The notes: a model not told the origin generated them from the letters alone. DNA of 64,000 nucleotides from a bacterium HR33 (GCA_002923375.1 BEIJ01000005.1:62001-126000), one strand, 5' to 3'. Positions 49,101-57,784 are shown, counted from the stretch's first letter. A program made the numbers and translations.

Positions 49101-49455
49101 GGAGGAACTCAGAGACCGGTTCGGGCCCGTGCCACCTGAGGCTGAGGGTCTCTTGATCGTAAGCGAGCTTCGGGTCCTGGGTGCGCAAGCCGGTCTTGCG
49201 TCGGTGGCGATTCGGGGCGATGAAGCGCGGCTGGTGTTTCGGGCGGGCGCCGCCCCGCGGCTGGTTCGGCTGAACGCGGCGCTCGACCGGGTGCAGTTCG
49301 CTGCCGAGGTGCGCCGCGTGGTACCCCTCAGCATGAAGCTCACCCGGCTGGGCGGGCTGGACATCGGTCCCGGTTTGGTTCGGGCGCTGGCCGAGGTGGT
49401 CGGCGAAGAGGAGCACACGGTTCGGAGAAAGGATGCCACATGGGGCGGCTCTTGA
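46147..49455 (+). CDS. mfd: Transcription-repair coupling factor Mfd
   Basis: The 1102-residue enzyme displaces stalled RNA polymerase and recruits UvrA. An N-terminal UvrB-like region (about 1-350) is followed by the CarD-like RNA-polymerase interaction domain (about 420-480, GDYVVHLEHGIGIYRGIE). The helicase core then shows Walker A VGDVGYGKTE (about 577), DEEH (about 678), TLTATPIPRTLHMAL, and motif VI QLYQLRGRVGRG; a C-terminal TRCF domain follows. The gene is plus-strand and follows the BatA-like gene by 5 bases. Its 3' end overlaps the next gene by 16 bases. With uvrA and nfo, the window carries three DNA-repair genes. Confidence 0.98.
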   Translation: MLAGLLDRFRSLAAYRELSGALPARAELRAISGLPGSSAAVLTAALAEDFPQRLLVVIAPGPSEAERWLADLSVLLGDRAALYPQREALGEEEPHLEIAGERMETVGKLLEGKIRVLVTTVRATVERTRIPRAVRELRLELRKGDRERLSRVVERLQAMGYERRPSVLDVTQYAVRGGIVDVYGFGMAAPTRIEWWGDEVVSIRHFDLDTQRSLQEIDAVSLLPRISPALAEQGDEGSAGDRQSILEILPLDALLVLDREVRYQEVERLWSEAEHHLAVARRRGEDVPGREVLFMEPQRWVELLDRFPRVAVSDAGGELHFPVSPPDAIGRDLSRVAALAGRLPVLILCDNEGQVERLEELLAPPGEPERLSPNITLAIGSLHGGFALPDLVVLTDHEIFNRPRRLRRARRYREAVSGGVGGLSPGDYVVHLEHGIGIYRGIETITAGGGTIEVAVLEYEGGDRLQVPLYRIDQLEPYRTGPEGDGSPPRLDRLGSTRWRRQRVRTERAVRKLAAELLELYARRSVAVGFACPPDTRWQHELESSFLYEDTPDQRKATEDVKRDMESPKPMDRLIVGDVGYGKTEVAIRAAFKAVQAGKQAAVLVPTTILAEQHGRTFRERLAAFPVNVAVLSRFRSSKEVRGILSGLKSGAIDIVIGTHRLLSRDVEFRDLGLLVIDEEHRFGVRHKERLKALRLSVDVLTLTATPIPRTLHMALSGLRDLTLIETPPRDRSPVLTFVEPWDDELLAEAIARELDRGGQVFVVHNRIETIDTVAARVQRLAPGASLAVAHGRMKESELDEVMRRFVEGDLDILVSTMIVESGLDVPNANTMIVHEADQFGLAQLYQLRGRVGRGHRRAYCYLLVGDTVDPEAERRLEVLEQHTDLGSGYRIALKDLEIRGAGNLLGAQQSGHAHSVGYDLYLRWLNEAVQALKEGKPAAWEPPDVSYDRPAHLPDWYVPDEDAKLDFYRRLARVVRRDEIAQLREELRDRFGPVPPEAEGLLIVSELRVLGAQAGLASVAIRGDEARLVFRAGAAPRLVRLNAALDRVQFAAEVRRVVPLSMKLTRLGGLDIGPGLVRALAEVVGEEEHTVRRKDATWGGS

Positions 49456-50846
49456 AGGCTGTATCGGCAGGGATCTTTGTCGCGGCGTGCGGGGGCGTGC
49501 GGGATGCCTTCACGCCGCACGTGGAGACCGTGGCCCGGGCGGCGGGCTACGAGCTCACGGTGGAACAGCTGGGTCAACTTTTCAGCACCGCTCGGAGTTT
49601 GCCTTTGCGTCCCGACGTAGTGGAGCGGTCGGCGCATCTCTGGGTGGACTATGTGCTGTTCGCCGATCGAGTGCTGGCGGGGGACTCGATGTTGGACAGT
49701 GTTAGGGTGGTGGCGGCGCGGTGGCCCGACGTGCAGTCGGCGCTGATCGAGCGGCTGCACGCCAATCTGGTGGCGGCGCGCGGCGTACTGGACTCGGCTC
49801 AGCTCGACAGCGTGTATCGGGCGGGGGAGTACCGCCTCATCCGGCATATCCTGTTGCGCGCCGATCCTTCCCTGTCTCCCGCGGCCCGGGAGGGGAAGCG
49901 CCGGCAGGCGGAGGCTCTGCGGGCGCGGCTTGCGGCCGGAGGTTCTTGGGCGCAGGCCAACGCTCTGAGCGAGGACTCCCTGGCACGGGCTCGCGGCGGG
50001 GAGATCGGGGTCATAGCGCGGGGAGAGACGGTCGAGCCGTTCGAGAACGTGGCGTTCGCCCTCGAGCCGGGAGAAATATCGCAGGTGACCGAGACCCCGT
50101 ACGGATTCCACGTTCTCACGCGGCCTCCTTTGGAGGAAGTCCGCTCTAGCTATCGCGCCGCGGTGGAACGGCGACTGTCAGCGCGCGCGGACTCCGTCTA
50201 TCTGGCGCAGCTGGTGGAGCGCCGAAAACTGGCGGTGCGCTCCTCGGCGCCGAGCGCGCTGAGGGAAGCGGTGCGGGAACCCCTTCTGTCTCGAGAGTCG
50301 AAAACCGTGCTCGCCGAATACGCAGGCGGCAAGTTCACCGTAGGGGACTTTATGCGGTGGCTGGATGTGTTACCTCCCCAGCTGGAAGATCAGATCGGCG
50401 GTGCCTCGGACCAGCAGCTTGTGAGTCTGGTACGCTCCCTGGCTCAGAACGAACTTTTGGTTTCCGAGGCCGAAGCTGCGGGAGCGAGTTTGACGGACGG
50501 AGAGATGGCCGAGCTCAAAGCAGGTCTGGCCGCTGAGATCGCCCAAGTGCGGAGCGCTCTCAAGTTGGACACGATCCCGGAAGGCGTTTCGGGCGACCGG
50601 GAGGCGCGCAAGCGCTTGGTGGAGGAGAAGGTGATGCAATACTTCGACGTCTTTGCCAACGACCTGCCCCAGCTGGTTCCGGTGCCGCGGTTCCTGGCTG
50701 ACCGGTTGCGCGAGGAGCAGAAGTGGCGGGTCTTTCCGGCGGGCGTGCGGCGTGCTTACGAGCGGGCTACTCAGCTTCGCGCTTCCTTGGACAGCGCCGC
50801 GGGTCGCACGCCGGCCATCGTGCCGCCGGGTGCCGGCATCAGATAG
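49440..50846 (+). CDS. Parvulin-type peptidyl-prolyl isomerase, predicted lipoprotein
   Basis: The 468-residue protein begins with a short signal sequence ending FVAAC, a plausible lipobox at Cys17. A rotamase domain lies at about 130-215 (ILLRADPSLS ... GEIGVIARGETVEPFENVAFALEPGEISQVTETPYGFHV is its core, described by its conserved G-F-H ending). Helical regions flank it. It is a PrsA/SurA-like envelope chaperone. It overlaps mfd by 16 bases, and surA follows 11 bases downstream, giving two chaperones in tandem. Confidence 0.85.
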   Translation: MGRLLKAVSAGIFVAACGGVRDAFTPHVETVARAAGYELTVEQLGQLFSTARSLPLRPDVVERSAHLWVDYVLFADRVLAGDSMLDSVRVVAARWPDVQSALIERLHANLVAARGVLDSAQLDSVYRAGEYRLIRHILLRADPSLSPAAREGKRRQAEALRARLAAGGSWAQANALSEDSLARARGGEIGVIARGETVEPFENVAFALEPGEISQVTETPYGFHVLTRPPLEEVRSSYRAAVERRLSARADSVYLAQLVERRKLAVRSSAPSALREAVREPLLSRESKTVLAEYAGGKFTVGDFMRWLDVLPPQLEDQIGGASDQQLVSLVRSLAQNELLVSEAEAAGASLTDGEMAELKAGLAAEIAQVRSALKLDTIPEGVSGDREARKRLVEEKVMQYFDVFANDLPQLVPVPRFLADRLREEQKWRVFPAGVRRAYERATQLRASLDSAAGRTPAIVPPGAGIR

Positions 50847-50857
50847 GAAATTTGGCG

Positions 50858-52207
50858 ATGCGGGAGTCGAGGTACAGGGTGTCCGGGATGGCCATGCTTC
50901 GGCTGGCGGCGATCGCGGTTCTCTTGAGTCCCGCCTCCGCTTTGGCCCAAGAGACGCAGTCATCCGAGTTCGCCTTGGTGGACCGGATAGTTGCGATTGT
51001 GGGTGATGTGGCGATCCCCTTCTCGCGCTTGGAAGAGGAGATCAACCTCATGCGCGCGCAGGGGATGCGGGTGCCCGCGGATTCGGTCCAGCTGGCCCGG
51101 TTCAGGCGCGATCTATTGGACCGGTTGATAGACGAGGAGCTGTTGGTGCAGCAGGCGCGGCGGGACACCGCGATCGTGGTAGAGGACGCGGACGTACAGC
51201 GTGCGGTGGAGGAGGTCATGCGCCGCATCCGGCAGCAGTTTCGCTCGCAGCTAGAATTCGAGCGCGAGCTCAGGCGGTCCGGATTCGGCACCGTAGAGGA
51301 GTATCGCCGCTGGGTGGCGGAGCGCAGGCGGCGGGAGTTGTTACAGGACGCCTTGGTTCGGAAGCTGGAGCAGGAAGGAAAGTTGCGGGCAGTGCAGCCT
51401 ACGCAAGCCGAGATGCGGGCATTTTACGAGAGAGTAGTGGAGCAGCAGCCGCCGCGTCCCGCCTCGCTCACATTTCGGCAGATTGTGGTGCAGCCGCAGC
51501 CGGACAGCTCCGCCGTCTTACGGGCGTTCATGCTAGCCGACTCGCTCGCCCGGGCGATCCGCGGCGGCGCGGATTTTGCCCAAGTGGCACGCCGTTTCTC
51601 GGACGATCCGGCGACCCGCGAGCGCGGAGGAGACTTGGGGTGGTTCCGCAGAGGAACCATGACCCCCGCTTTCGAAGATGTGGCTTTTAGGTTGCGTCCC
51701 GGATACGTGTCAAGTCCGGTTCGCACTCCGTTCGGATTTCATATCATCCAGGTACAGCGGGCGGAGCCGGCCGAGATTCAGGCGCGGCACATCCTGATCG
51801 CTCCGGAGATCACCGAGGAAAACGCTCGCCGTGCCAAGGAAACCGCGGACACCCTGGTGGCTCTGCTCCGGCGCGGAGCGTCGTTCGACTCCCTGGCGCG
51901 GCTACACCACGATCCCACCGAAGAGTCGTTCGTGGCCAACGTGATACGGGACAGCCTGCCGGCGGGTTACCGCGAAGCGCTGGCCGGAGCGAAAGAGGGC
52001 GACATAGTGGGCCCCATAGTGCTGGAGCGGCCCGGAGGTGACCTGAGGTACGCTGTGGTGAAGGTGGAGCAGGTTCGTCCCGAGGGCCCCTACACTTTCG
52101 AAGAGTTGCGGGAGCGAATTCGGGCGCAGCTGGCCAGGGAAGGAGCTCTGAGGCGGTACTTGGAAGATCTGCGCAAGCGGACCTACATAGAGATTCGATT
52201 GCCTTGA
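50858..52207 (+). CDS. surA: SurA-like periplasmic chaperone/PPIase
   Basis: The 449-residue protein has a signal peptide (MLRLAAIAVLLSPASALAQ, after a 12-residue basic leader), an N-terminal SurA domain (VDRIVAIVGDVAIPFSRLEEEI) and two parvulin repeats. The first (about 205-305) has FRQIVVQP and LGWFRRGTMTPAFEDVAF; the second (about 310-420) has ARHILIAPE. SurA escorts outer-membrane proteins across the periplasm, matching the porin and TolC-type proteins encoded nearby. ATG at 50858 is used; ATG 50888 would shorten the leader. Its stop overlaps the pdxA start (TGATG). Confidence 0.9.
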   Translation: MRESRYRVSGMAMLRLAAIAVLLSPASALAQETQSSEFALVDRIVAIVGDVAIPFSRLEEEINLMRAQGMRVPADSVQLARFRRDLLDRLIDEELLVQQARRDTAIVVEDADVQRAVEEVMRRIRQQFRSQLEFERELRRSGFGTVEEYRRWVAERRRRELLQDALVRKLEQEGKLRAVQPTQAEMRAFYERVVEQQPPRPASLTFRQIVVQPQPDSSAVLRAFMLADSLARAIRGGADFAQVARRFSDDPATRERGGDLGWFRRGTMTPAFEDVAFRLRPGYVSSPVRTPFGFHIIQVQRAEPAEIQARHILIAPEITEENARRAKETADTLVALLRRGASFDSLARLHHDPTEESFVANVIRDSLPAGYREALAGAKEGDIVGPIVLERPGGDLRYAVVKVEQVRPEGPYTFEELRERIRAQLAREGALRRYLEDLRKRTYIEIRLP

Positions 52208-53154
52208 TGAATGAGCGCCGGCCCCGCGTGGCCGTGACGATGGGAGATCCCCGGGGGATAGGCCCGGAAATCGTAGCCAAAGTGCTGGCCGATCCCCCGG
52301 AGCCCGCGGAGTACACGGTCATCGGTCCCGAGGTGCTGATGGGCGATCTGGAGGGCGTGCGGAAGATTGCGGTCGGACCGCGCGGGGTGGCGGCGTCCGG
52401 TTCCGGCAGTTCGCTGGCGGGTATTGATGCGGAGCTTGCTGGCCGTTACGCTGTCGCTGCGGTGGAAACCGCGGTAGAACTGGCTCTCGCAGGGGAGGTG
52501 GATGCCGTGGTCACGGCTCCGGCCGAGAAGCGCGCGCTTCATTTGGCGGGCTGTCGCTATCCCGGGCACACCGAGTGGCTTGCGGCCCTGGCCGGGGGAG
52601 CGGAGGTGGCGATGATGCTGGCTTCGGAGCGACTGCGGGTGGTGCTGGCTACTACGCACCTGCCTCTTCGGCAAGCGCTCGATTGCCTCACCGCCGAGCA
52701 AGTGGTGCGGGTTGGCAGAATAGCGCGCGACGCCTTGCGTGCATGGTGGGGAATATCGAATCCCAGGTTGGCCGTGTGCGCCGTCAATCCCCATGCCGGA
52801 GAGGGTGGACTCTTCGGGGACGAGGACCAGCGATTACTCGTTCCCGCGGCCAGAGAGCTCGGCGCCGCCGGTCCTTTACCGGCGGACACGGTGTTCGTGC
52901 GAGCCATCCGGGGAGAGTTCGACGCGGTGATCGCTCCCTATCACGACGTAGGGATGACGGCTATCAAGGTCGCATCGTTCGGAAAGGCTGTGAACGTTAC
53001 CCTAGGGCTGCCGTTCATTCGTACCGCGCCGGATCACGGGACCGCATTCGACATTGCGGGTAGGGGAATTGCGGATCCCGGATCGATGCGCGAGGCGGTC
53101 TTGCTGGCGGCGAGGCTGGCCCGCGTCTCCGCGGCGGCTGCGGTGAACCGGTGA
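52207..53154 (+). CDS. pdxA: 4-hydroxythreonine-4-phosphate dehydrogenase
   Basis: The 315-residue enzyme acts in the deoxyxylulose-dependent pyridoxal 5'-phosphate pathway. Characteristic segments are VTMGDPRGIGPEI at the start, YPGHTEWLA (metal His), NPHAGEGGLFGDED and the C-terminal YHDVGMTAIK and RTAPDHGTAFDIAG, all close to PdxA. The usual YHDQG is YHDVG here. ATG at 52207 overlaps the surA stop; TTG at 52204 is in frame. The surA-pdxA order also occurs in enterobacteria. Confidence 0.95.
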   Translation: MNERRPRVAVTMGDPRGIGPEIVAKVLADPPEPAEYTVIGPEVLMGDLEGVRKIAVGPRGVAASGSGSSLAGIDAELAGRYAVAAVETAVELALAGEVDAVVTAPAEKRALHLAGCRYPGHTEWLAALAGGAEVAMMLASERLRVVLATTHLPLRQALDCLTAEQVVRVGRIARDALRAWWGISNPRLAVCAVNPHAGEGGLFGDEDQRLLVPAARELGAAGPLPADTVFVRAIRGEFDAVIAPYHDVGMTAIKVASFGKAVNVTLGLPFIRTAPDHGTAFDIAGRGIADPGSMREAVLLAARLARVSAAAAVNR

Positions 53155-53175
53155 CGCTAGATCGGAGTTGACAAA

Positions 53176-54285
53176 GTGCAAGAATGGGAAATCACGGTGG
53201 AGGAACTGCGCCGGAGCCTGGAGCGCGGCGAAGAGATCGTGCTATTGGACGTGCGGTCCGCCGAGGACCGGCGGGAATGGTTCATCCCGGGTAGCGTACA
53301 CCGGGATATTTACGCGCTGCTCAAGAGCGGGGACGCCTCGGCGTTGCAAGACTTTTCCGTAACGGCGGAGTCGCCGGTTGTGGTGGTCTGCAACCGCGGC
53401 CGCACCAGCATGGTGGCGGTTGAGCTGTTGCGAAAACAGGGGATCCCTGCGGTATCGCTCCGGGGCGGGATGCAAGCCTGGAGTTTAGCGTGGAATCTGG
53501 CGGCGGTGCCCTTGGGGAGCGACGGCGTGCAGGTGCACCAGGTCCGACGCACCGGGAAGGGATGCCTGTCTTACCTGGTCGCTTCCGCGGGAGAAGCGGC
53601 GGTGATAGATGCGTCGGTGGAAGTGGATGTTTACCTGGAGCTTGCGGAGCGCGGCGGCTGGCGGATAACCCGGGTGCTGGAGACCCATGTGCACGCCGAT
53701 CACCTCTCCCGCGGCCGCGCGCTGGCCGAAGCCACCGGTGCAACTCTACATCTGCCGGAACAGAAGCGGGTCAAGTTCGGCTTCTCCCCGCTGGGAAATG
53801 GAGACCTAATCGGCGTCGGGAAGGCGACGATCGAGGTGCTTGCGGTTCCGGGTCATACTATCGAGAGTGCCTGCTATTTACTAGATGGCAAGGCGCTGTT
53901 TACCGGGGACACGTTGTTCTTGGAAAGCGTGGGGCGTCCGGATCTAGCGTCCGAGGCGGACCGGGAAACCCGAGAGCGAGCCGCTCTGCTCTACCGCTCG
54001 TTGCGCCGCATCGCGGAACTGCCGGGTGAAACCGTGGTTTTGCCGGGTCACACCGCCAGCCCCGTTCCCTTCGACGGCAATCCGCTGATGGCGAGTCTCA
54101 GGGAAGTGTTGGACCGGGTTCAACTGCTCGCTCTCTCCGAGGACCAGTTCGTGCAGGAGATCTTGTCACGGATTCCGCCCCCGCCCTCCAATTACCTGGA
54201 GATCGTAAGGCTCAACGAAGAAGGCGCCTCGGTCGATGATCCCTCCGTCTTGGAGGCGGGCGCGAATCGCTGCGCCGTTGCCTGA
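53176..54285 (+). CDS. Rhodanese-MBL fusion, persulfide dioxygenase/sulfurtransferase-like
   Basis: The 369-residue cytoplasmic protein has an N-terminal rhodanese domain (about 1-110) with active-site Cys72 in VVCNRGRTS, followed by a metallo-beta-lactamase domain (about 118-369). The metal ligands are in THVHADH (170-176), VPGHT, TGDTLF and LPGHT. The MBL part is like ETHE1/persulfide dioxygenases. In characterised fusions the dioxygenase usually comes first, so this order is less common. It probably handles glutathione- or low-molecular-weight persulfides. The start is GTG at 53176, after GGAG. Confidence 0.88.
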   Translation: MQEWEITVEELRRSLERGEEIVLLDVRSAEDRREWFIPGSVHRDIYALLKSGDASALQDFSVTAESPVVVVCNRGRTSMVAVELLRKQGIPAVSLRGGMQAWSLAWNLAAVPLGSDGVQVHQVRRTGKGCLSYLVASAGEAAVIDASVEVDVYLELAERGGWRITRVLETHVHADHLSRGRALAEATGATLHLPEQKRVKFGFSPLGNGDLIGVGKATIEVLAVPGHTIESACYLLDGKALFTGDTLFLESVGRPDLASEADRETRERAALLYRSLRRIAELPGETVVLPGHTASPVPFDGNPLMASLREVLDRVQLLALSEDQFVQEILSRIPPPPSNYLEIVRLNEEGASVDDPSVLEAGANRCAVA

Positions 54286-54297
54286 AGCGGCCGCTGT

Positions 54298-55404
54298 TTA
54301 GCGGCGGGCCACCATCTCGATCTCCACCATGAGATTGGCTCCCATGAGCGGCGTTCCTATGACGGTCCCCGCGGCTGCCCCGGGTGGGAGGATCCGATCG
54401 AGCTGCTCTTTCACGGCGTTCCAGTGCCGGATGTCCGCCAGGTAAATCCAAGTGTCCACCACTCGGGAGAAATCTAGCGAAGCTGCCTTTAGCGTAGCCT
54501 CCAGATTGCTCAAAACGGTGCGAGTCTGTTCTGCCACGTCGGAAGAACCGCCTCCCACCATTCCCGAGAGGTAGAGCCGATCGGCGGTGGCGATTCCGGG
54601 CGAAAGGGGTGCGCGGGAACGCTGCCTTCCTTCGGCGATGACCACCCTCCTTTCGGCGGAAGCGTCCGCGACGCACTGAATCTCGACTTTGAAGGCCGGG
54701 TTCATCAACGACGCCCTGACGGTGGCCCGCGCCGGAGGTGCGTCCGCCGGCACGAACTCGGCGTATGCTTGGTTCATGGCACCGAAATCTCGCGGATCGT
54801 CCAGAAAGACGCGGCAGGTGGCGAGATTCCGGTAGCTCATGCCGGCTTCGGCGAGAATCAGGCCGATGTTTTGCATGATTCGGCGGGTTTGAGTGCCCGC
54901 GTCGCCGGTGACCGGCTCGTAGGTGTTCGGGTCCCGGCTGGTCACTCCGGCAAGAAAGAGCGTGTTGCCCACCTTGACGCCCCAGGAGTACGGCAGAGCC
55001 GGCGCCGCCAGAGATCGGGGCCGCACGATTTCCTTGGGCGCCGCGGCCGCGACCGCAGAAAGCTGGATCAGGGCTTCGGGATCGGGCAGATCGGCCTCTA
55101 CTGTGGCGCGGGCGGGTTGCGCCTCCGTAAAGAACGTCCGGTACACCTCATTCATCCCCTGGAAGTGGCGGGCGTCCTTGAGGAAGACGTTCACGGAGAC
55201 CACGTGGCGGTAGTCGAGGTTGCGGCTTTGGAGCTCCCGGCCGAGGTGCTCGAGGGCAAGACGAGTCTGACCTTCTATCGACTGGGGCATCTGGCCTTGC
55301 TGCACCGTAGCGGTGATGTTGCGGAAGTAGTGGAATTCCGCATCCTGAGCCGGGGCGCTTGCGGCCGCCGCGAGCAGTAAACCCGCCAGGGTCGGTTCGA
55401 GCAT
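54298..55404 (-). CDS. Exported triple RidA-like (YjgF/UK114) domain protein
   Basis: The 368-residue protein has a signal peptide (MLEPTLAGLLLAAAASAPAQ) and three RidA-fold units. Unit 1 (about 22-125) ends QPARATVEADLP, unit 2 (about 135-250) starts YSWGVKVGNTLFLAGVTSRDP, and unit 3 (about 260-368) starts GIATADRLYLSGMVGGG. The catalytic arginine of RidA is seen in units 1 and 2 (ARATV) but is missing in unit 3, where the corresponding segment reads GTVIGTP. Periplasmic export of such a protein is unusual. It converges on the rhodanese-MBL gene. Confidence 0.82.
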   Translation of the reverse strand: MLEPTLAGLLLAAAASAPAQDAEFHYFRNITATVQQGQMPQSIEGQTRLALEHLGRELQSRNLDYRHVVSVNVFLKDARHFQGMNEVYRTFFTEAQPARATVEADLPDPEALIQLSAVAAAAPKEIVRPRSLAAPALPYSWGVKVGNTLFLAGVTSRDPNTYEPVTGDAGTQTRRIMQNIGLILAEAGMSYRNLATCRVFLDDPRDFGAMNQAYAEFVPADAPPARATVRASLMNPAFKVEIQCVADASAERRVVIAEGRQRSRAPLSPGIATADRLYLSGMVGGGSSDVAEQTRTVLSNLEATLKAASLDFSRVVDTWIYLADIRHWNAVKEQLDRILPPGAAAGTVIGTPLMGANLMVEIEMVARR

Positions 55405-55431
55405 GGTCTTGGTTCCTCCCGAGATTGGCAA

Positions 55432-56757
55432 CTAGGCGCTAGTCTTGCTTCCGGTGCGAATCAGCTTGACTCTCCCGACTCGTTTGCCCTCCATTTCCAA
55501 CACCTCCAGAACGCCGCCCGGGACCGGTACCCGGTCTCCCGGTTTGGGCAAGCGACCGAGCTTGCCGAAAATGTACCCGCCTACGGTCTGATAGTCCCGA
55601 TCCGCGAGGTCGAGTCTGTAGCGCTCGTTGGCCTGCTCGATTTCCAGATTTCCGGGCAGCAGGATGCCGTCGGCCGCGGCTACGGCGGCGGGTTCGGCGC
55701 GATCGTACTCGTCGTAGATCTGGCCTACGATCTCTTCGAGGAGATCTTCCATGGTCACGATCCCGGCGGTGCCGCCGTACTCGTCAAGTACGATCGCCAT
55801 ATGGGTTTTGAGGCGCTTCATGTCGGCGAGTACGTCTTCTACCTCCCGAGTGCCGGGTACGAACAGCGCATCGCGGGCGATGGACTCTACCGCGTCGTCG
55901 GGATGGGTTAGCAGGCGGGAGAGAATCTGCTTGGCGTGCACCACGCCCACTATGTCGTCCAGGCTCTCGCGATAGACCGGGTAGCGGGATCTTCCGGTAC
56001 GCGCCACCCGCTCCGCCGCTTCGCGGATCGTGAGGGTGTTGGGCAAGGCGACGACTTCGGTTCTGGGAGTCATCACGTCCTTGGCCGTTTTCTCGGTGAA
56101 TTCGAAGACTCCTTCGATGAACTTGACGTCCTGCCGGGCGATTCTTCCCGACTTCTGGCTCTGCTCCAAAAGCATCAGTATCTCTTCGGGGGCGTGTACT
56201 CGTTCGCTTTCGCTTACCGGCCGCGCGCCGAGCAACCTTACCAGCCAGTTGGCGGTACCGTTCAGTATCCAAATGAACGGGTTGGTGATAGTGGTAAATT
56301 GGATCAGCGGCCAGGCCACCCACCGGCTGGTGGTCTCCGGGTAGAGCAGGGCTACCGCCTTGGGGGCTAGTTCTCCCAGCACTATGTGCAAGAAGGTGAT
56401 GAGGAGAAAGGCCACGGTGCCGGCTACGGCGTGGGTTGCGATCAGGTTGAACGGCGCGGGCAGACTGTGGAAGGCGGATTCCAGGACTCGCGCTACGGCG
56501 GGCTCTCCGATCCACCCGAGTCCCAGGCTTGCCAGCGTGATGCCCAGCTGGGTTCCGGAGATGTAACGGTCCAGCGATTGAACCGCTTTCTTTACCACTT
56601 TAGCTTTGGCGTCACCCCGCCGGACCATCGCTTCGATGCGGGTGCGGCGTGCGGCGACCAGCGCGAATTCGGCTGCGACGAAGAACGCGTTGGCGGCCAC
56701 CAGCACCATGACGGCGGCGGCCCGAAGCAGGAGGGAAGTAGCGGAAAGCTCGTCCAT
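55432..56757 (-). CDS. CNNM/CorC-family protein (DUF21-CBS-CorC_HlyC)
   Basis: This 441-residue inner-membrane protein has a DUF21/CNNM domain (about 1-185) with three helices and the re-entrant GTQLGITLASLGLGWIGEP, then two CBS repeats (about 205-325), including VMTPRTEVVALP and DEYGGTAGIVTMEDLLEEIVG, and a C-terminal CorC_HlyC domain. Family members act in magnesium or other cation export. It lies divergent, 40 bases from a cation diffusion facilitator gene, consistent with a metal-homeostasis pair. The start at 56757 is the first ATG before TM1. Confidence 0.93.
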   Translation of the reverse strand: MDELSATSLLLRAAAVMVLVAANAFFVAAEFALVAARRTRIEAMVRRGDAKAKVVKKAVQSLDRYISGTQLGITLASLGLGWIGEPAVARVLESAFHSLPAPFNLIATHAVAGTVAFLLITFLHIVLGELAPKAVALLYPETTSRWVAWPLIQFTTITNPFIWILNGTANWLVRLLGARPVSESERVHAPEEILMLLEQSQKSGRIARQDVKFIEGVFEFTEKTAKDVMTPRTEVVALPNTLTIREAAERVARTGRSRYPVYRESLDDIVGVVHAKQILSRLLTHPDDAVESIARDALFVPGTREVEDVLADMKRLKTHMAIVLDEYGGTAGIVTMEDLLEEIVGQIYDEYDRAEPAAVAAADGILLPGNLEIEQANERYRLDLADRDYQTVGGYIFGKLGRLPKPGDRVPVPGGVLEVLEMEGKRVGRVKLIRTGSKTSA

Positions 56758-56797
56758 TGGCGATTCTTTAGTCCGGTAAACTACAGCAGTCGGCGCA

Positions 56798-57784
56798 ATG
56801 AGGGAAAGTGACCGTAGCGAGCGGCCGGGTACGGACCCGCAAGAGCCGCTCTCCCAGCGTTCGCTAGAGTGCGCCTGTCTCACTCCGGTGCTGCCGGCGC
56901 ACGCGCACCGCCTGAAGCTGGTTTTGGCGCTTACGGCGGGGTTCATGGTGGTGGAGGCGCTGGCCGGGTGGGTGGCTAATTCGCTGGCTCTTCTGGCCGA
57001 TGCCGGTCACATGCTGAGCGACGTGATGGCGATCGGACTGGCGCTCTTTGCCGCCTGGATCGCACAGCGTCCCGCTACTCCCGCCAAGACGTACGGCTAC
57101 CTGCGGATCGAAATCTTGGCTGCGCTGGTCAACGGTGCCGCGCTGTTTGTGCTGGCGGGCTTCATCGTCTGGGAGGCGGTGCGCAGGTTTGTGGCTCCTC
57201 CCGCCGTCGAACCCCGAATTTTGTTCGGCGTCGGCGCCCTGGGACTGTTGGCCAACGTGGTGGCGCTGCGCCTGCTGCACGCCGGGCACAAGCATTCGCT
57301 GAACGTGAGGGGAGCCTACCTGCACGTGGCAGGGGATCTGCTGGGGTCGGTGGGTGCGATGGGGGCGGGCGCGGTAATACTTTTTACAGGGTGGTCGGTG
57401 GTGGATCCCCTGGTTTCGATTCTGGTCGCGCTGCTCATCGTCTGGAGCGGCGGGCGGCTGGTTAGGGATAGCGTGGAGATCTTGCTGGAAGCCACACCCC
57501 GGCATATTTCCATGCGGGAGGTGGAACAGCAGATCGCCAGCATACCGGGGGTGTCCAACGTGCACGACTTGCATGTCTGGACGCTCACTAGCGGCGTGGT
57601 GGCTATGAGCGGGCATGCCGTAGTGGGAGACCCTGCGAACAACCAGAAAGTTTTGGAGGCGGTTCAGAATCGGATGGCGGATCTGGGGATTGCCCATGTC
57701 ACTATGCAACTGGAGCAGGACGATACCTGTGGAGGGCAGGGCAACGACGGGGCGGAGCAGGGGGGGTCAGGGCGAGAGCATTAG
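56798..57784 (+). CDS. Cation diffusion facilitator (ZitB/CzcD-like)
   Basis: The 328-residue transporter has six membrane helices. Metal-site residues are in SLALLADAGHMLSDV (helix 2) and AYLHVAGDLLGSVG (helix 5), the HD/HD pattern typical of zinc CDF proteins. A His-containing loop (HAGHKHSLNVRG) precedes helix 5. The C-terminal cytoplasmic domain (about 215-310) contains VSNVHDLHVWTLTSG. It should export zinc or a related divalent metal using the proton gradient. Confidence 0.95.
   Translation: MRESDRSERPGTDPQEPLSQRSLECACLTPVLPAHAHRLKLVLALTAGFMVVEALAGWVANSLALLADAGHMLSDVMAIGLALFAAWIAQRPATPAKTYGYLRIEILAALVNGAALFVLAGFIVWEAVRRFVAPPAVEPRILFGVGALGLLANVVALRLLHAGHKHSLNVRGAYLHVAGDLLGSVGAMGAGAVILFTGWSVVDPLVSILVALLIVWSGGRLVRDSVEILLEATPRHISMREVEQQIASIPGVSNVHDLHVWTLTSGVVAMSGHAVVGDPANNQKVLEAVQNRMADLGIAHVTMQLEQDDTCGGQGNDGAEQGGSGREH

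Noticed and set aside
48058-49416. Long minus-strand frame opposite mfd
   Set aside because: Shadow of a certain gene, with no plausible start context.
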